A DNA stretch of 64,000 bases, from NCBI RefSeq assembly GCF_019219065.1, contig NZ_JAHUWK010000007.1:244581-308580 (forward strand). The letters run 5' to 3'. The DNA is from Duganella sp. sic0402. Lineage in GTDB: Bacteria; Pseudomonadota; Gammaproteobacteria; Burkholderiales; Burkholderiaceae_D. The notes beneath the pieces are model-generated. The model was not told the DNA's origin and searched no databases. It saw nothing but the letters and a program-made list of their open reading frames with translations. The position numbers were made by a program, and so were the translations under genes. Of this stretch, positions 8,451 through 16,907 are shown in pieces; the stretch's first letter is position 1, and each line of letters begins with the position of its first letter.

Positions 8451-9483
8451 GCTGTTGCACCACCCTTTGTTCCGGCCGCTGGCCGCGCTGGCGATCCTGC
8501 TGCTGATTGATTTGGTCATGATTCCCGGCTTCTTCCACCTGGAGATCAAGGACGGCCACCTGTACGGCAGCCTGATCGACATCGCCAACCGCGCCGCGCC
8601 GCTGATCCTGGCGGCCATCGGCATGACGCTGGTGATCGCCACGCGCGGCATCGACATCTCGGTCGGCGCGACCGTTGCCATCAGCGGCACGGTCGCCGCG
8701 ATGCTGATCGGCGGCACCATGGTCATGAATAACGGCACGCCAGAATATGTCGCCAACACGCCGATGTGGATTGCTTTGGCCGCCGCCATGGGCGCCGCGC
8801 TGCTGTGCGGCGCCTGGAACGGCGCGCTGGTCGCCGGGCTTGGCCTGCAACCGATTGTCGCCACACTGATCCTGATGGTGGCGGGGCGCGGCCTGGCGCA
8901 GCTGTTCACCGATGGGCAGATCATCACCGTCTACTACCAGCCGTTCTTCTTCCTCGGCAGCGGCTATCTGTTTGGCTTGCCGTTCTCGCTGTACATCGTG
9001 GCCGCCGTATTCATTGTCACCGCGCTGCTGCTGCGCAAAACCGCGCTGGGACTGTTCATCCAGTCGGTTGGCATCAACCCGGTGGCGGCGCGGCTGGCGG
9101 GCCTGAAGACCGCCGTGCTGATCTTCTTCGTGTATGTGTTCTGCAGCGCCTGCGCCGGGGTTGCCGGTCTGATGATCACCTCCAACATCAAGAGCGCAGA
9201 CGCCAACAACGCCGGCCTGTTGCTGGAGCTGGACGCCATCCTGGCCGTCACGCTGGGTGGCACCTCGCTGGCCGGCGGAAAATTCAGCCTGGCCGGTAGC
9301 GTGATCGGCGCGCTGATCATCCAGACGCTGACCTACACCATCTACTCGCTCGGCCTGCCGCCGGAGGTCAATATGGTAGTCAAGTCGATCGTGGTCTTCG
9401 TGATTTGCGTATCGCAGTCGGCAGAGTTTAAAACCATGTGGCGCCGCGCTTTCCCGGCCGCCCGCGGAGGCAACGCATCATGA
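8443..9483 (+). CDS. ytfT: Sugar ABC transporter permease (YtfT-like)
   Basis: 346 residues, hydrophobic, with the BPD_transp_2 fold of CUT2 permeases. The conserved region GMTLVIATRGIDISVGA sits near residue 65 and a GGTSLAGGKFSLAGS loop near the C-terminus. I chose ATG 8443 because GGAG at 8433 is spaced six bases from it; ATG 8437 is an alternative. The gene overlaps the end of ytfR by eight bases and its stop overlaps the next start, so the four transporter genes are coupled. Confidence 0.85.
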   Translation: MHKLLHHPLFRPLAALAILLLIDLVMIPGFFHLEIKDGHLYGSLIDIANRAAPLILAAIGMTLVIATRGIDISVGATVAISGTVAAMLIGGTMVMNNGTPEYVANTPMWIALAAAMGAALLCGAWNGALVAGLGLQPIVATLILMVAGRGLAQLFTDGQIITVYYQPFFFLGSGYLFGLPFSLYIVAAVFIVTALLLRKTALGLFIQSVGINPVAARLAGLKTAVLIFFVYVFCSACAGVAGLMITSNIKSADANNAGLLLELDAILAVTLGGTSLAGGKFSLAGSVIGALIIQTLTYTIYSLGLPPEVNMVVKSIVVFVICVSQSAEFKTMWRRAFPAARGGNAS

Positions 9484-10466
9484 GCACCCTGAAACTTCCG
9501 GCGCCGTCGATCACCTCGTCGCCATACTTTACCTCGCTGATCACGGTGTTCCTGCTGGTGGTCCTGCTGGGCATGGGCGGTGCGGCCTATCCGGGCTTCC
9601 TGTCCTTGCAGGTGATGTTCAATCTGCTGATCGATAACGCCTTCCTGCTGGTGATCGCGGTCGGCATGAGCTTCGTCATCCTGTCCGGCGGCATCGACCT
9701 GTCGGTCGGCTCAGTGCTGGCGCTGACCACCATGATCTGCGCCTATATGCTGCAAACATGGCATGTGAATCCGCTGCTGGTGATTGTGATTGCGCTGGCT
9801 GTTGGCACGCTGTTTGGCGCCGCCATGGGCGCCTTGATTCACTACTTCAAGCTGCAACCGTTCATCGTCACGCTGGCAGGCATGTTCCTGGCGCGCGGCC
9901 TGTGCTACCTGATCAGCATTAACTCGATCACCATCGAAGACCCGTTCTTCGTCGCTATGTCGCAAACACAGCTGCCGGTTGGTGATTGCTTCATTTCGCC
10001 GGGTGCACTGATCGCCGTCGCCATGCTGGGCGTTGCCATCTACGTGGCGCACTGCACGCCGTTTGGCCGCGCCATCTATGCCATCGGTGGCAACGAGCAA
10101 TCGGCGCTGATGATGGGCTTGCGCGTGGCCCGCACCAAGGTGCTGATCTATGCTTTCTCCGGCTTCTGCGCGGCGCTGGCCGGCGTGCTGTTCTCGTTCT
10201 ACATGTTGTCCGGTTACGGCCTGCACGCGCAAGGCACCGAACTGGACGCCATCGCCGCCGTGGTGATCGGCGGCACGCTGCTCAGCGGCGGCTACGGCTA
10301 TGTAGCCGGCGCGCTGACCGGCGTGCTGGTGCTGGGTTCCATTCAGACGCTGATCGCGTTTGACGGCACACTCAGTTCCTGGTGGACCAAGATCGTCATC
10401 GGCGGTCTGCTGTTCATCTTCTGCGTAGTACAACGCGTGATGACAATGCGCGGTAATAAAAAATAA
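9480..10466 (+). CDS. yjfF: Sugar ABC transporter permease (YjfF-like)
   Basis: 328 residues, second CUT2-type permease. It shows GMSFVILSGGIDLSVGSVLA near residue 65 and GGTLLSGGYGYVAGA near residue 265, matching YjfF, the partner of YtfT. ATG overlaps the ytfT stop in an ATGA junction, with GGAGG at 9466-9470. An upstream in-frame start at 9438 lies inside ytfT and lacks a ribosome site. Together with YtfT it should form the heterodimeric membrane channel. Confidence 0.85.
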   Translation: MSTLKLPAPSITSSPYFTSLITVFLLVVLLGMGGAAYPGFLSLQVMFNLLIDNAFLLVIAVGMSFVILSGGIDLSVGSVLALTTMICAYMLQTWHVNPLLVIVIALAVGTLFGAAMGALIHYFKLQPFIVTLAGMFLARGLCYLISINSITIEDPFFVAMSQTQLPVGDCFISPGALIAVAMLGVAIYVAHCTPFGRAIYAIGGNEQSALMMGLRVARTKVLIYAFSGFCAALAGVLFSFYMLSGYGLHAQGTELDAIAAVVIGGTLLSGGYGYVAGALTGVLVLGSIQTLIAFDGTLSSWWTKIVIGGLLFIFCVVQRVMTMRGNKK

Positions 10467-10488
10467 ACGACACACACTGGAGAGTACC

Positions 10489-11445
10489 TTGAAAAAAAGT
10501 CTGATGTTCGCTGCGGCGAGTCTGCTGGCTTGCGCCGCCCATGCGGCCAACCCGCTGTTCCCTAAACTGTTCACCGCCGACCCTGCGGCGTTGGTGGATA
10601 ACGGCACCGTTTATCTGTATGTTGGCCATGATCAGGCGTCGCCGGCAGACAAGGACTACGTCATGAAAGAGTGGCGCATGTACTCCAGCTGCGACATGAA
10701 GAACTGGACCGATCGCGGTTCGCCGATCCAGCCATCGGCCTTCAAATGGGCAATCGGCAAAGTGGATGCGTGGGCGGCCGACGTCACCAAGCGTGACGGC
10801 AAATACTACTTCTACGCCACTGTGGACCACGCCAAAATTCCGGGCCGCGCCATCGGCGTCGCCGTATCGGACAAGCCGGAAGGCCCGTTTGTCGACGCGC
10901 GCGGCTCGGCGCTGGTCACCAACGACATGACGCTGGAAGCGCCGATTGCCTGGGACGACATCGATCCGGGCGTGTTCATCGATGACGACGGCCAGGCTTA
11001 CCTCTACTGGGGCAACACGGTCATGAAGTACGCCAAGCTGAAACCGAATATGATCGAATTCGATGGCCCTATCCATACCGTCGGCATGGACCGCTTCACC
11101 GAAGCGCCTTACCTGCACAAGCACAAAGGCACATACTACCTGTCGTACTCGCGCGACTTCCCGGAAGAGACGGCGTACTACACCGGTCCCAGCGCCACCG
11201 GCCCATGGAAATTCCAGGGTGTGATCATGTCGAAGAACGAGAAGGTGAAAACCATCCATCAGGCCATCGTCGAATTCAACGGCAAGAACTACATCTTCTA
11301 CCACAACGCCAAACTGCCGGGTGGCGGCGAGTACCGCCGTTCGGTGGCGGTGGAAGAGTTCAGCTACAACGCCGACGGCACCATTCCGTTCATCAAGCAG
11401 ACCAAGGAAGGCCCGGCGGCCAATCCTAGTGCTGCTTGCAAGTGA
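10489..11445 (+). CDS. Secreted GH43 enzyme (arabinofuranosidase/xylosidase-like), TTG start
   Basis: 318 residues starting at TTG, five bases after GGAGA; no ATG fits the signal peptide that follows (cleavage after ACAAHA, residue 19). The GH43 motifs are FTADPAAL (Asp31), WAADVTKRDGKYYFY, DDIDPGVFIDDDG and FTEAPYL. The TEAP form of the acid Glu motif differs from the IEAP of the endo-arabinanase upstream and fits exo-acting arabinofuranosidase or xylosidase subfamilies. It lies 22 bases after the permease gene, so it is probably cotranscribed. Likely role: trimming oligosaccharides to monomers in the periplasm for the adjacent importer. Confidence 0.85.
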   Translation: MKKSLMFAAASLLACAAHAANPLFPKLFTADPAALVDNGTVYLYVGHDQASPADKDYVMKEWRMYSSCDMKNWTDRGSPIQPSAFKWAIGKVDAWAADVTKRDGKYYFYATVDHAKIPGRAIGVAVSDKPEGPFVDARGSALVTNDMTLEAPIAWDDIDPGVFIDDDGQAYLYWGNTVMKYAKLKPNMIEFDGPIHTVGMDRFTEAPYLHKHKGTYYLSYSRDFPEETAYYTGPSATGPWKFQGVIMSKNEKVKTIHQAIVEFNGKNYIFYHNAKLPGGGEYRRSVAVEEFSYNADGTIPFIKQTKEGPAANPSAACK

Positions 11446-11493
11446 TATCGAAAACCACGATATTGCCCAATAATCAATATCGATCGTGATATC
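11444..11493. promoter_or_regulatory. Putative operator dyads upstream of the LysR regulator
   Basis: Two inverted repeats fill the 56-base gap. ATATCG (11445-11450) pairs with CGATAT (11458-11463) across 7 bases. AATATC (11476-11481) pairs with GATAT (11488-11492) around GATCGT. The first overlaps the GH43 stop codon. The half-sites match those before ytfQ, consistent with autoregulation plus control of the transporter operon. Confidence 0.55.
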
Positions 11494-11501
11494 ATTAAAG
11501 T

Positions 11502-12440
11502 ATGGATACTAACCCGAACTGGTTCCTGCGCGCGCGCCTGAAAACGCGCCAGCTGCTGCTGCTGATTGCGCTGGACGAACAACGCAACATCCACCGCGCC
11601 TCCGAGGAGCTGCACATGACGCAGCCAGCCGCGTCCAAGCAGTTGAAGGACCTGGAGGAGATGCTGGGCGTGCAGCTGTTCGACCGGCTGCCGCGCGGCA
11701 TGGAGCCGACCATTTACGGCGAGACGATGATACGCCACGCCCGCATGGCCTTGACCAGCCTGTCGCTGGCGCACGAGGACATCGTCGCCATCAAGGCCGG
11801 GCTGACCGGGCAGGTGGACATCGGCACCATCATGACGCCGGGGATCGCGCTGCTGCCGCAGGCGATCACGCGCACCAAGCAGCTGGCGCCCAAGCTGCGC
11901 ATCGGCGTTGAGATGGAACTGTCGAATGTGCTGCTGGAACAGCTGCAGCGCGGCCGGCTGGACTTCATGATCGGCCGCATTCCGGAACGTGAAAGCGCGC
12001 AGGGGCTGAGCTACGAGGAACTGGGCGACGAGCCGGCGTGCGCGGTGGTGCGCGTTGGCCATCCGCTGATGAAGTCGAAAAACCTGCAACTGCGTGATAT
12101 TTCGAATCAGCCATGGATCTTGCCGCCACAGGGCTCGATCCTGCGCGCGCGCTGCGAACTGATGTTCCGCCGCGCCGGACTGGAAGTGCCGGTCAACGTG
12201 GTCGACACCACAGCGGTGCTGCTGATTAAGCCGCTATTGCAGCAAACCGATGCGCTCAACGTGATGCCGATTGCGGTGGCCAAGTATTACGAATCGCAAG
12301 GTGTGCTGAGCATCCTGCCAATCGAGCTGCCATGCCGCATGGACGCCTTTGGCATCATCACTGTCAATGGCCACATCCTGTCGCCGGGCGCCGAGCTGCT
12401 GCTGAAATCCGTGCGCGAAGTGGCCCGCGAAATCTACTGA
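11502..12440 (+). CDS. LysR-family regulator of the arabinan locus (GbpR-like)
   Basis: 312 residues. The N-terminal winged helix-turn-helix includes HRASEELHMTQPAASKQL (about residues 30-47), followed by the linker helix and a LysR substrate-binding domain. The ARLKTRQLLLLIALDEQRNIHRA opening recalls GbpR-type regulators, which control sugar-binding-protein genes. It ends the cluster in the same direction as the GH and transporter genes, rather than divergently as most LysR genes do. The ATATC/GATAT dyads directly upstream and before ytfQ are likely binding sites. Inferred inducer: arabinose or an arabino-oligosaccharide. Confidence 0.82.
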   Translation: MDTNPNWFLRARLKTRQLLLLIALDEQRNIHRASEELHMTQPAASKQLKDLEEMLGVQLFDRLPRGMEPTIYGETMIRHARMALTSLSLAHEDIVAIKAGLTGQVDIGTIMTPGIALLPQAITRTKQLAPKLRIGVEMELSNVLLEQLQRGRLDFMIGRIPERESAQGLSYEELGDEPACAVVRVGHPLMKSKNLQLRDISNQPWILPPQGSILRARCELMFRRAGLEVPVNVVDTTAVLLIKPLLQQTDALNVMPIAVAKYYESQGVLSILPIELPCRMDAFGIITVNGHILSPGAELLLKSVREVAREIY

Positions 12441-12488
12441 GCTGCCGCTTGCGCGGCCATGGCGCCTTGTCCATGATCTGTGCGTTGA

Positions 12489-12905
12489 CTATCTTTGTGC
12501 CACGCCGCCGAACGACTCGAACGCCTCCAGCAGGATCTTGGCGCGGAAGGGTTTGAGGATGACACGGCTGACGTGGCGTTCACGCAGCTCGCGCATCAGG
12601 TCTGTGGTGGCCTGGTCCACCATCACGGCGATTGGTATCGCGGCGTCGCTGGCGGACATGCCGTTGCGGACCTTGTCGAGCAAGGCCAGATTGTAGTAGC
12701 AGCCGGCTTCCGCGCCGCAGTCGATCGAAATCACCGCGCCCTGGAAGGAGCGTTCGCGCAGCATGCGCTCGGCCGCCTGCACGGTGGCCGCCTCGTGCAC
12801 TGTGCCGAGGCCGAGCGAGCGGGCCGTCATCGACACGGTCTTGCGCAGCAGTGGCTGCTCTTCCACCAGCAGCATGTTCAGATTCCTCATTGGTGCGTCA
12901 TGCAT
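12489..12905 (-). CDS. Stand-alone receiver-domain protein, degenerate
   Basis: 138 residues forming little more than one CheY-like domain. The usual acidic pair is EE in LLVEEQ, the phospho-acceptor candidate is the Asp of ISIDCG, and the conserved Lys is in ILKPF. The segment after the Asp (CGAEAGCYYN) does not match the common D-x-x-MP-x-x-G pattern, so phosphorylation is uncertain. Start chosen at the ATG with GGAGG upstream; it overlaps the end of the GAF gene by 8 bases, implying an operon. There is no output domain. Possible role: phosphate sink or protein-interaction module. Confidence 0.65.
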   Translation of the reverse strand: MHDAPMRNLNMLLVEEQPLLRKTVSMTARSLGLGTVHEAATVQAAERMLRERSFQGAVISIDCGAEAGCYYNLALLDKVRNGMSASDAAIPIAVMVDQATTDLMRELRERHVSRVILKPFRAKILLEAFESFGGVAQR

Positions 12906-13401
12906 GGGGAGCCTCCGGGCGGTTGGCTAATTCTTCCAGCAGCAGGTCGCGCAACGACGTCAGGATCGCCAACTCGGTGGCGTCCAGCGTGCGCGGCTCG
13001 TGATCGATGATGCACAAGGTACCGATGATAAAGCCCGACGGCATGCGTAGCGGCGCACCGGCATAAAAGATGACGTGCGGCGGATTGGTCACCAGCGGGT
13101 TGTCGGCAAAGCGCTCATCCGCGCGCGCGTCGGGGATGACGAACAGGTCCGGTTGCAGGATGACGTGGCCGCAGAAGGAGATATCGCGCGCGGTTTCGCA
13201 CACATCTACGCCCACCCGCGCCTTGAACCATTGACGGTTTTCGTCGAGCAGCGAGATCAGCGCGATCGGCACAGCGAACTCCTGCGCCGCAAATTCCACG
13301 ATCTTGTCAAAGCGTTCTTCGGGCGGTGTGTCCAGGATCAGCATCTCGCGCAGGACGGCAAGGCGTTCTTTGTCGTACGGAGGAATCGGCGCAGCTAACA
13401 T
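12898..13401 (-). CDS. GAF-domain protein
   Basis: 167 residues, essentially a single GAF domain (about residues 20-155) with ISLLDENRQWFKARVG and a conserved FCGHVI stretch typical of cytosolic GAF sensor domains. It has no transmembrane segment or fused catalytic domain. It is the upstream partner of the receiver protein, overlapping it by 8 bases. Many such GAF domains bind small molecules or haem, but nothing here identifies a ligand. A separate kinase must act if this pair is a signalling module. Confidence 0.75.
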   Translation of the reverse strand: MLAAPIPPYDKERLAVLREMLILDTPPEERFDKIVEFAAQEFAVPIALISLLDENRQWFKARVGVDVCETARDISFCGHVILQPDLFVIPDARADERFADNPLVTNPPHVIFYAGAPLRMPSGFIIGTLCIIDHEPRTLDATELAILTSLRDLLLEELANRPEAPHA

Positions 13402-13499
13402 GGCGTGGGGCGGCGCGGCGGCCGCGTAGTCGTGTTGTGCTTACTCTAACATCAACCTTGAGCGCTGGCGCGTTTCCGTGCCGTGGTGCGACATATTGT

Positions 13500-13510
13500 T
13501 GACTGAGTCA
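13500..13510. promoter_or_regulatory. Palindrome TGACTGAGTCA upstream of the MarR-GNAT gene
   Basis: Perfect 11-base palindrome 45 bases before the start at 13555. It overlaps a possible -35 element (TTGACT, 13499-13504), a position suited to autorepression by a MarR-type dimer. No clear -10 was found, so the call is tentative. Confidence 0.35.
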
Positions 13511-13554
13511 GCGATCTGCCGCAAAATCGCCGTATGCTGATTGTTGGAGTCTCC

Positions 13555-14493
13555 ATGGCTGTTCCTATGTTTGATGACCGCGTTGCGGCGGTCCGTTCGT
13601 TCAACCGATTCTTCACCCGCCAGATCGGCGTGCTGCGCGAAGGCCTGCTGCACAGCGAATTTACGCTGACCGAAATGCGCGTGCTGTACGAACTGGCGCA
13701 CCACGGCGACCAGCCGTCGGCCGCGCTGTGCCGCGACCTCGGCCTGGATCGCGGCTACCTGAGCCGCATCGTCGCCAAGTTTGAAAGCGCTGGGCTGGTC
13801 AGCAAAGTGCCATCGGCCACCGATGGCCGCGCCAAGCTGCTGCATCTGACCGCGCATGGCCGCGCTGTCTACGAGCCGCTGGACCGCCGCTCGCGCGACG
13901 AAGTGGGCGATATGCTGTCTCGCTTTGATGAGGCGGACCAGTTGCGCATGCTGGACGCGATGCGCACCATCCGCGAACTGCTGGACGCCGAAGCGGGCTT
14001 GAAATACGCCCAGCCGTTTGTGCTGCGCGCCCACCGTCCAGGCGATATGGACTGGATCACGCGCCGCCACGGCGACCTGTATGCGGCGCAGCAGGGCTGG
14101 GACCGCAGCTTCGAAACGCTGGTCGGCCAGATCTGCGCTGACTTCGAACGCGACTTCGATCCAGCGCTGGAGCATTGCTGGATCGCCGAGATGCATGGCC
14201 AGCCGGTCGGCTCCATTGCACTGGCGCGCAGCGGCGAAGAGGGTGTGGCCAAGCTGCGCCTGCTGCTGGTCGAAGAACAGGCGCGCGGCCTGGGCCTCGG
14301 ATCACGGCTGGTGGACGAATGCCACAAATTCGCGCGCGCCGCCGGCTACCGCAAAATGCGTTTGTGGACCACCGACCAGCAACTGGACGCGCGCCACATC
14401 TACCGCAGCAAGGCTTATCGGCTGGTAGCGGAACAGCCGGTATACGCCTTCGACAAGAGCATGGTCAATGAGACCTGGGAGCTGGATCTCTGA
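13555..14493 (+). CDS. MarR-type regulator fused to a GNAT acetyltransferase
   Basis: 312 residues from the ATG preceded by GGAG at 13545. Residues 1-145 form a MarR winged helix (ALCRDLGLDRGYLSRIVAKF is the recognition region). Residues 150-312 are a GNAT fold with the acetyl-CoA loop ARGLGLGSRLVDEC around residue 245. This fusion is known in proteobacteria and presumably couples acetylation of a small molecule or protein to transcription control. Neighbours give no substrate; the downstream gene is a penicillin-acylase-family hydrolase 44 bases away. The domain assignment is confident and the function open. Confidence 0.85.
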   Translation: MAVPMFDDRVAAVRSFNRFFTRQIGVLREGLLHSEFTLTEMRVLYELAHHGDQPSAALCRDLGLDRGYLSRIVAKFESAGLVSKVPSATDGRAKLLHLTAHGRAVYEPLDRRSRDEVGDMLSRFDEADQLRMLDAMRTIRELLDAEAGLKYAQPFVLRAHRPGDMDWITRRHGDLYAAQQGWDRSFETLVGQICADFERDFDPALEHCWIAEMHGQPVGSIALARSGEEGVAKLRLLLVEEQARGLGLGSRLVDECHKFARAAGYRKMRLWTTDQQLDARHIYRSKAYRLVAEQPVYAFDKSMVNETWELDL

Positions 14494-14537
14494 TCGGGTA
14501 CTATGGCCGACATGATATGAATAACAGCGGGGATGTT

Positions 14538-16907
14538 ATGCAAAAGAGCGGGGTGCTGGTGTGGTCGAAGCGGATATTGATTGGCGCAGTGGTGCTGTTG
14601 GTGCTGGCGATTGCCGCCGCCTGGCTGTATTTGCGCGGCAGTCTTGCACAGCTTGAGGGCGAGCGCAAAGCTGCCGGGCTTGAAACCACCGCCAGCATTG
14701 CGCGCGATGCGCATGGCGTGCCGGTCATCGCTGGCGGCAGTCGTGGCGACGTGGCATACGCCACCGGCTTCGTGCACGCGCAGGAACGCTACTTCCAGAT
14801 GGATTTGCTGCGCCGCGTGCCATCGGGCGAACTGTCCGAATTGTTTGGCGAACGCGCGCTACAGGTCGACAAGTCACACCGCATGCATCGCTTCCGCGCC
14901 CGTGCCGAACTGGCGGTGAAAGCGTTGGCGGCAGCCGACCGTGCGCTGCTGGAACGCTACGTGGCCGGCGTCAACGACGGCCTGAATGCGCTGCGCGCCA
15001 AGCCTTTTGAATATGCGTTGATCGGCCAGTCGCCGCGCGCATGGACGCCAGCCGATACGCTGCTGGTGGTGTGGGCCATGTATTTCGATTTGCAAGGAAA
15101 TTTGGAGTCGCGCGAACTGGCGCGCGGCTGGTTCCGCGATAACGCCAGTGAAGAACAGCGTGCCTTCCTGGCGCCGGAGTCAACGCCTTGGGATGCGCCG
15201 CTGGATGCGCAGACCATCGCCAGCGCCGATGTGGTGATTCCTGCCGCAGCGCCGGCATGGTGGGGCAAGCCGAAGGCCGCTGACGCGCCCGCGCCGGCCA
15301 GGGTGGCGCAGGCGGAATTCCTGAATACCGTCGGCAGCAACAACTGGGCGGTGGCGGGCAGCCGCAGCGACACCGGCGCCGCGATCATCGCAGACGATAT
15401 GCACCTCGGCATTCAGCTGCCGGCCATCTGGTACCGCGCGGTCTTGCAGTTCCCTGACGGGAAGGGCGGCCAGCGCCGCATGGTTGGCGTCACGCTGCCA
15501 GGCGCACCGTTTGTAGTGGTAGGCAGTAACGGACATGTAGCATGGGGCTTTACCAACAGCTATGGCGATTATCTCGACTTCATTGAGCTTGACGGCAAGG
15601 AGACGCTGGTCACGCATGAGGAAACCATTCTGGTCAAAGGCGCGCAGCCGGTGAGGCTGGCAGTGCATGAAACTTCGCTAGGCCCGATCCGCGAAGTGCA
15701 AGGCCGCAGCTATGCGGTGCATTGGGCCGCGCACCTGCCGGGCGCGGTCAATCTGAATATTGCGCATCTGGAGACGGCCGATACACTGAAACAGGCGCTG
15801 GCGATTGCGCCGACCTTCGGCATGCCAGCGCAGAACTTCGTCGGTGGCGATGACAAGGGCAATATCGGCTGGACCATCGCCGGTCCGCTGCCGCGCCGCG
15901 CCGCCACTGGCAGCGCCTCGACCTATCCGCTGAAGCCCTATGATGCGGTCGGCCTGTGGCAGGGCTGGCTGCCGCCGGCCGAGTATCCTAAAGTGGTGAA
16001 TCCGGCGACGGGCCACATCGCCACCGCCAACAGCCGCCAACTATCCGGCGCCGGCGCTGCGCTGATCGGCGATGGCGGCTTTGACCTTGGCGCGCGCACG
16101 CACCAGGTGCGCGACAACCTGGCGGCGCTGGGCGAAAAGACCGATGTGAAAAAGGTCTACGCCATCGGCCTCGATGACCGCGCCCTGTTCCTGAGCGCCT
16201 GGCGTGAGCGCGCCGTTACCGCGCTGGACGCCAAGGCCATCGCCGGCAATGCGCAGCGTGCCGAGGCGCTGGCACTGCTGAAAGACGGCTGGAGCGGCAG
16301 GGCCAGTGTCGATTCGGTTGCTTATCGCATCGCCCGTGGCTTCATGTACGCCATGTATGACATTGTGTATGAAAACGCCAATGCAGAACTGGCGAAGGTC
16401 GATCCGAAGGCGTCGATGGCGTCGGTGAGCGCGCGTTGGCCGGTGGTGCTGGCACGCGTGCTGGACCAGCAGCCGGAAGGCTGGCTGCCGTCGCAATACA
16501 AGGACTGGCAGGCTTTGCAGCTCGCCGCGCTGGACCGGGTGATTGCGGACTTGACCAAGGACGGCCAGCCGTTGAAGAACGCCACCTGGGGCCAACGCAA
16601 TACCGCCGCCAGCGCGCATCCGATGGCCTCCGCCGTTCCGCTGCTGGGAAAATACCTGAAGGTCGCGCCGGACATGCTGGCCGGCGACCAGCACATGCCG
16701 CGTGTCGCCGGTCCGACGTTCGGCCAATCCGAGCGCCTGACCGTATCACCCGGCCATGAAGAGCAGGGCATCTTCAATATGCCGGGTGGGCAGAGCGGCC
16801 ATCCGCTGTCGCCTTACTTCCTGGATGGCCGCATGGACTGGCTTACCGGGCGGGAGTCGCCGCTGCTGCCGGGGCCTGCGCAGCATACGCTGACGTTTGT
16901 GAAGTAA
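14538..16907 (+). CDS. Penicillin acylase / acyl-homoserine-lactone acylase family hydrolase
   Basis: 789 residues. It has an N-terminal hydrophobic segment (residues 10-32), then the alpha chain, then the Ntn-hydrolase processing site NTVGSNNWAVAG with Ser267 as the predicted new N-terminal nucleophile. The beta chain follows to a C-terminal LPGPAQHTLTF. The family cleaves amide bonds of acylated amines, including beta-lactam side chains and AHL signals; which one applies cannot be read from sequence. I prefer ATG 14538 (GGGG five bases upstream) over ATG 14517. Its 3' end overlaps the convergent acyltransferase gene by 65 bases. Confidence 0.85.
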   Translation: MQKSGVLVWSKRILIGAVVLLVLAIAAAWLYLRGSLAQLEGERKAAGLETTASIARDAHGVPVIAGGSRGDVAYATGFVHAQERYFQMDLLRRVPSGELSELFGERALQVDKSHRMHRFRARAELAVKALAAADRALLERYVAGVNDGLNALRAKPFEYALIGQSPRAWTPADTLLVVWAMYFDLQGNLESRELARGWFRDNASEEQRAFLAPESTPWDAPLDAQTIASADVVIPAAAPAWWGKPKAADAPAPARVAQAEFLNTVGSNNWAVAGSRSDTGAAIIADDMHLGIQLPAIWYRAVLQFPDGKGGQRRMVGVTLPGAPFVVVGSNGHVAWGFTNSYGDYLDFIELDGKETLVTHEETILVKGAQPVRLAVHETSLGPIREVQGRSYAVHWAAHLPGAVNLNIAHLETADTLKQALAIAPTFGMPAQNFVGGDDKGNIGWTIAGPLPRRAATGSASTYPLKPYDAVGLWQGWLPPAEYPKVVNPATGHIATANSRQLSGAGAALIGDGGFDLGARTHQVRDNLAALGEKTDVKKVYAIGLDDRALFLSAWRERAVTALDAKAIAGNAQRAEALALLKDGWSGRASVDSVAYRIARGFMYAMYDIVYENANAELAKVDPKASMASVSARWPVVLARVLDQQPEGWLPSQYKDWQALQLAALDRVIADLTKDGQPLKNATWGQRNTAASAHPMASAVPLLGKYLKVAPDMLAGDQHMPRVAGPTFGQSERLTVSPGHEEQGIFNMPGGQSGHPLSPYFLDGRMDWLTGRESPLLPGPAQHTLTFVK

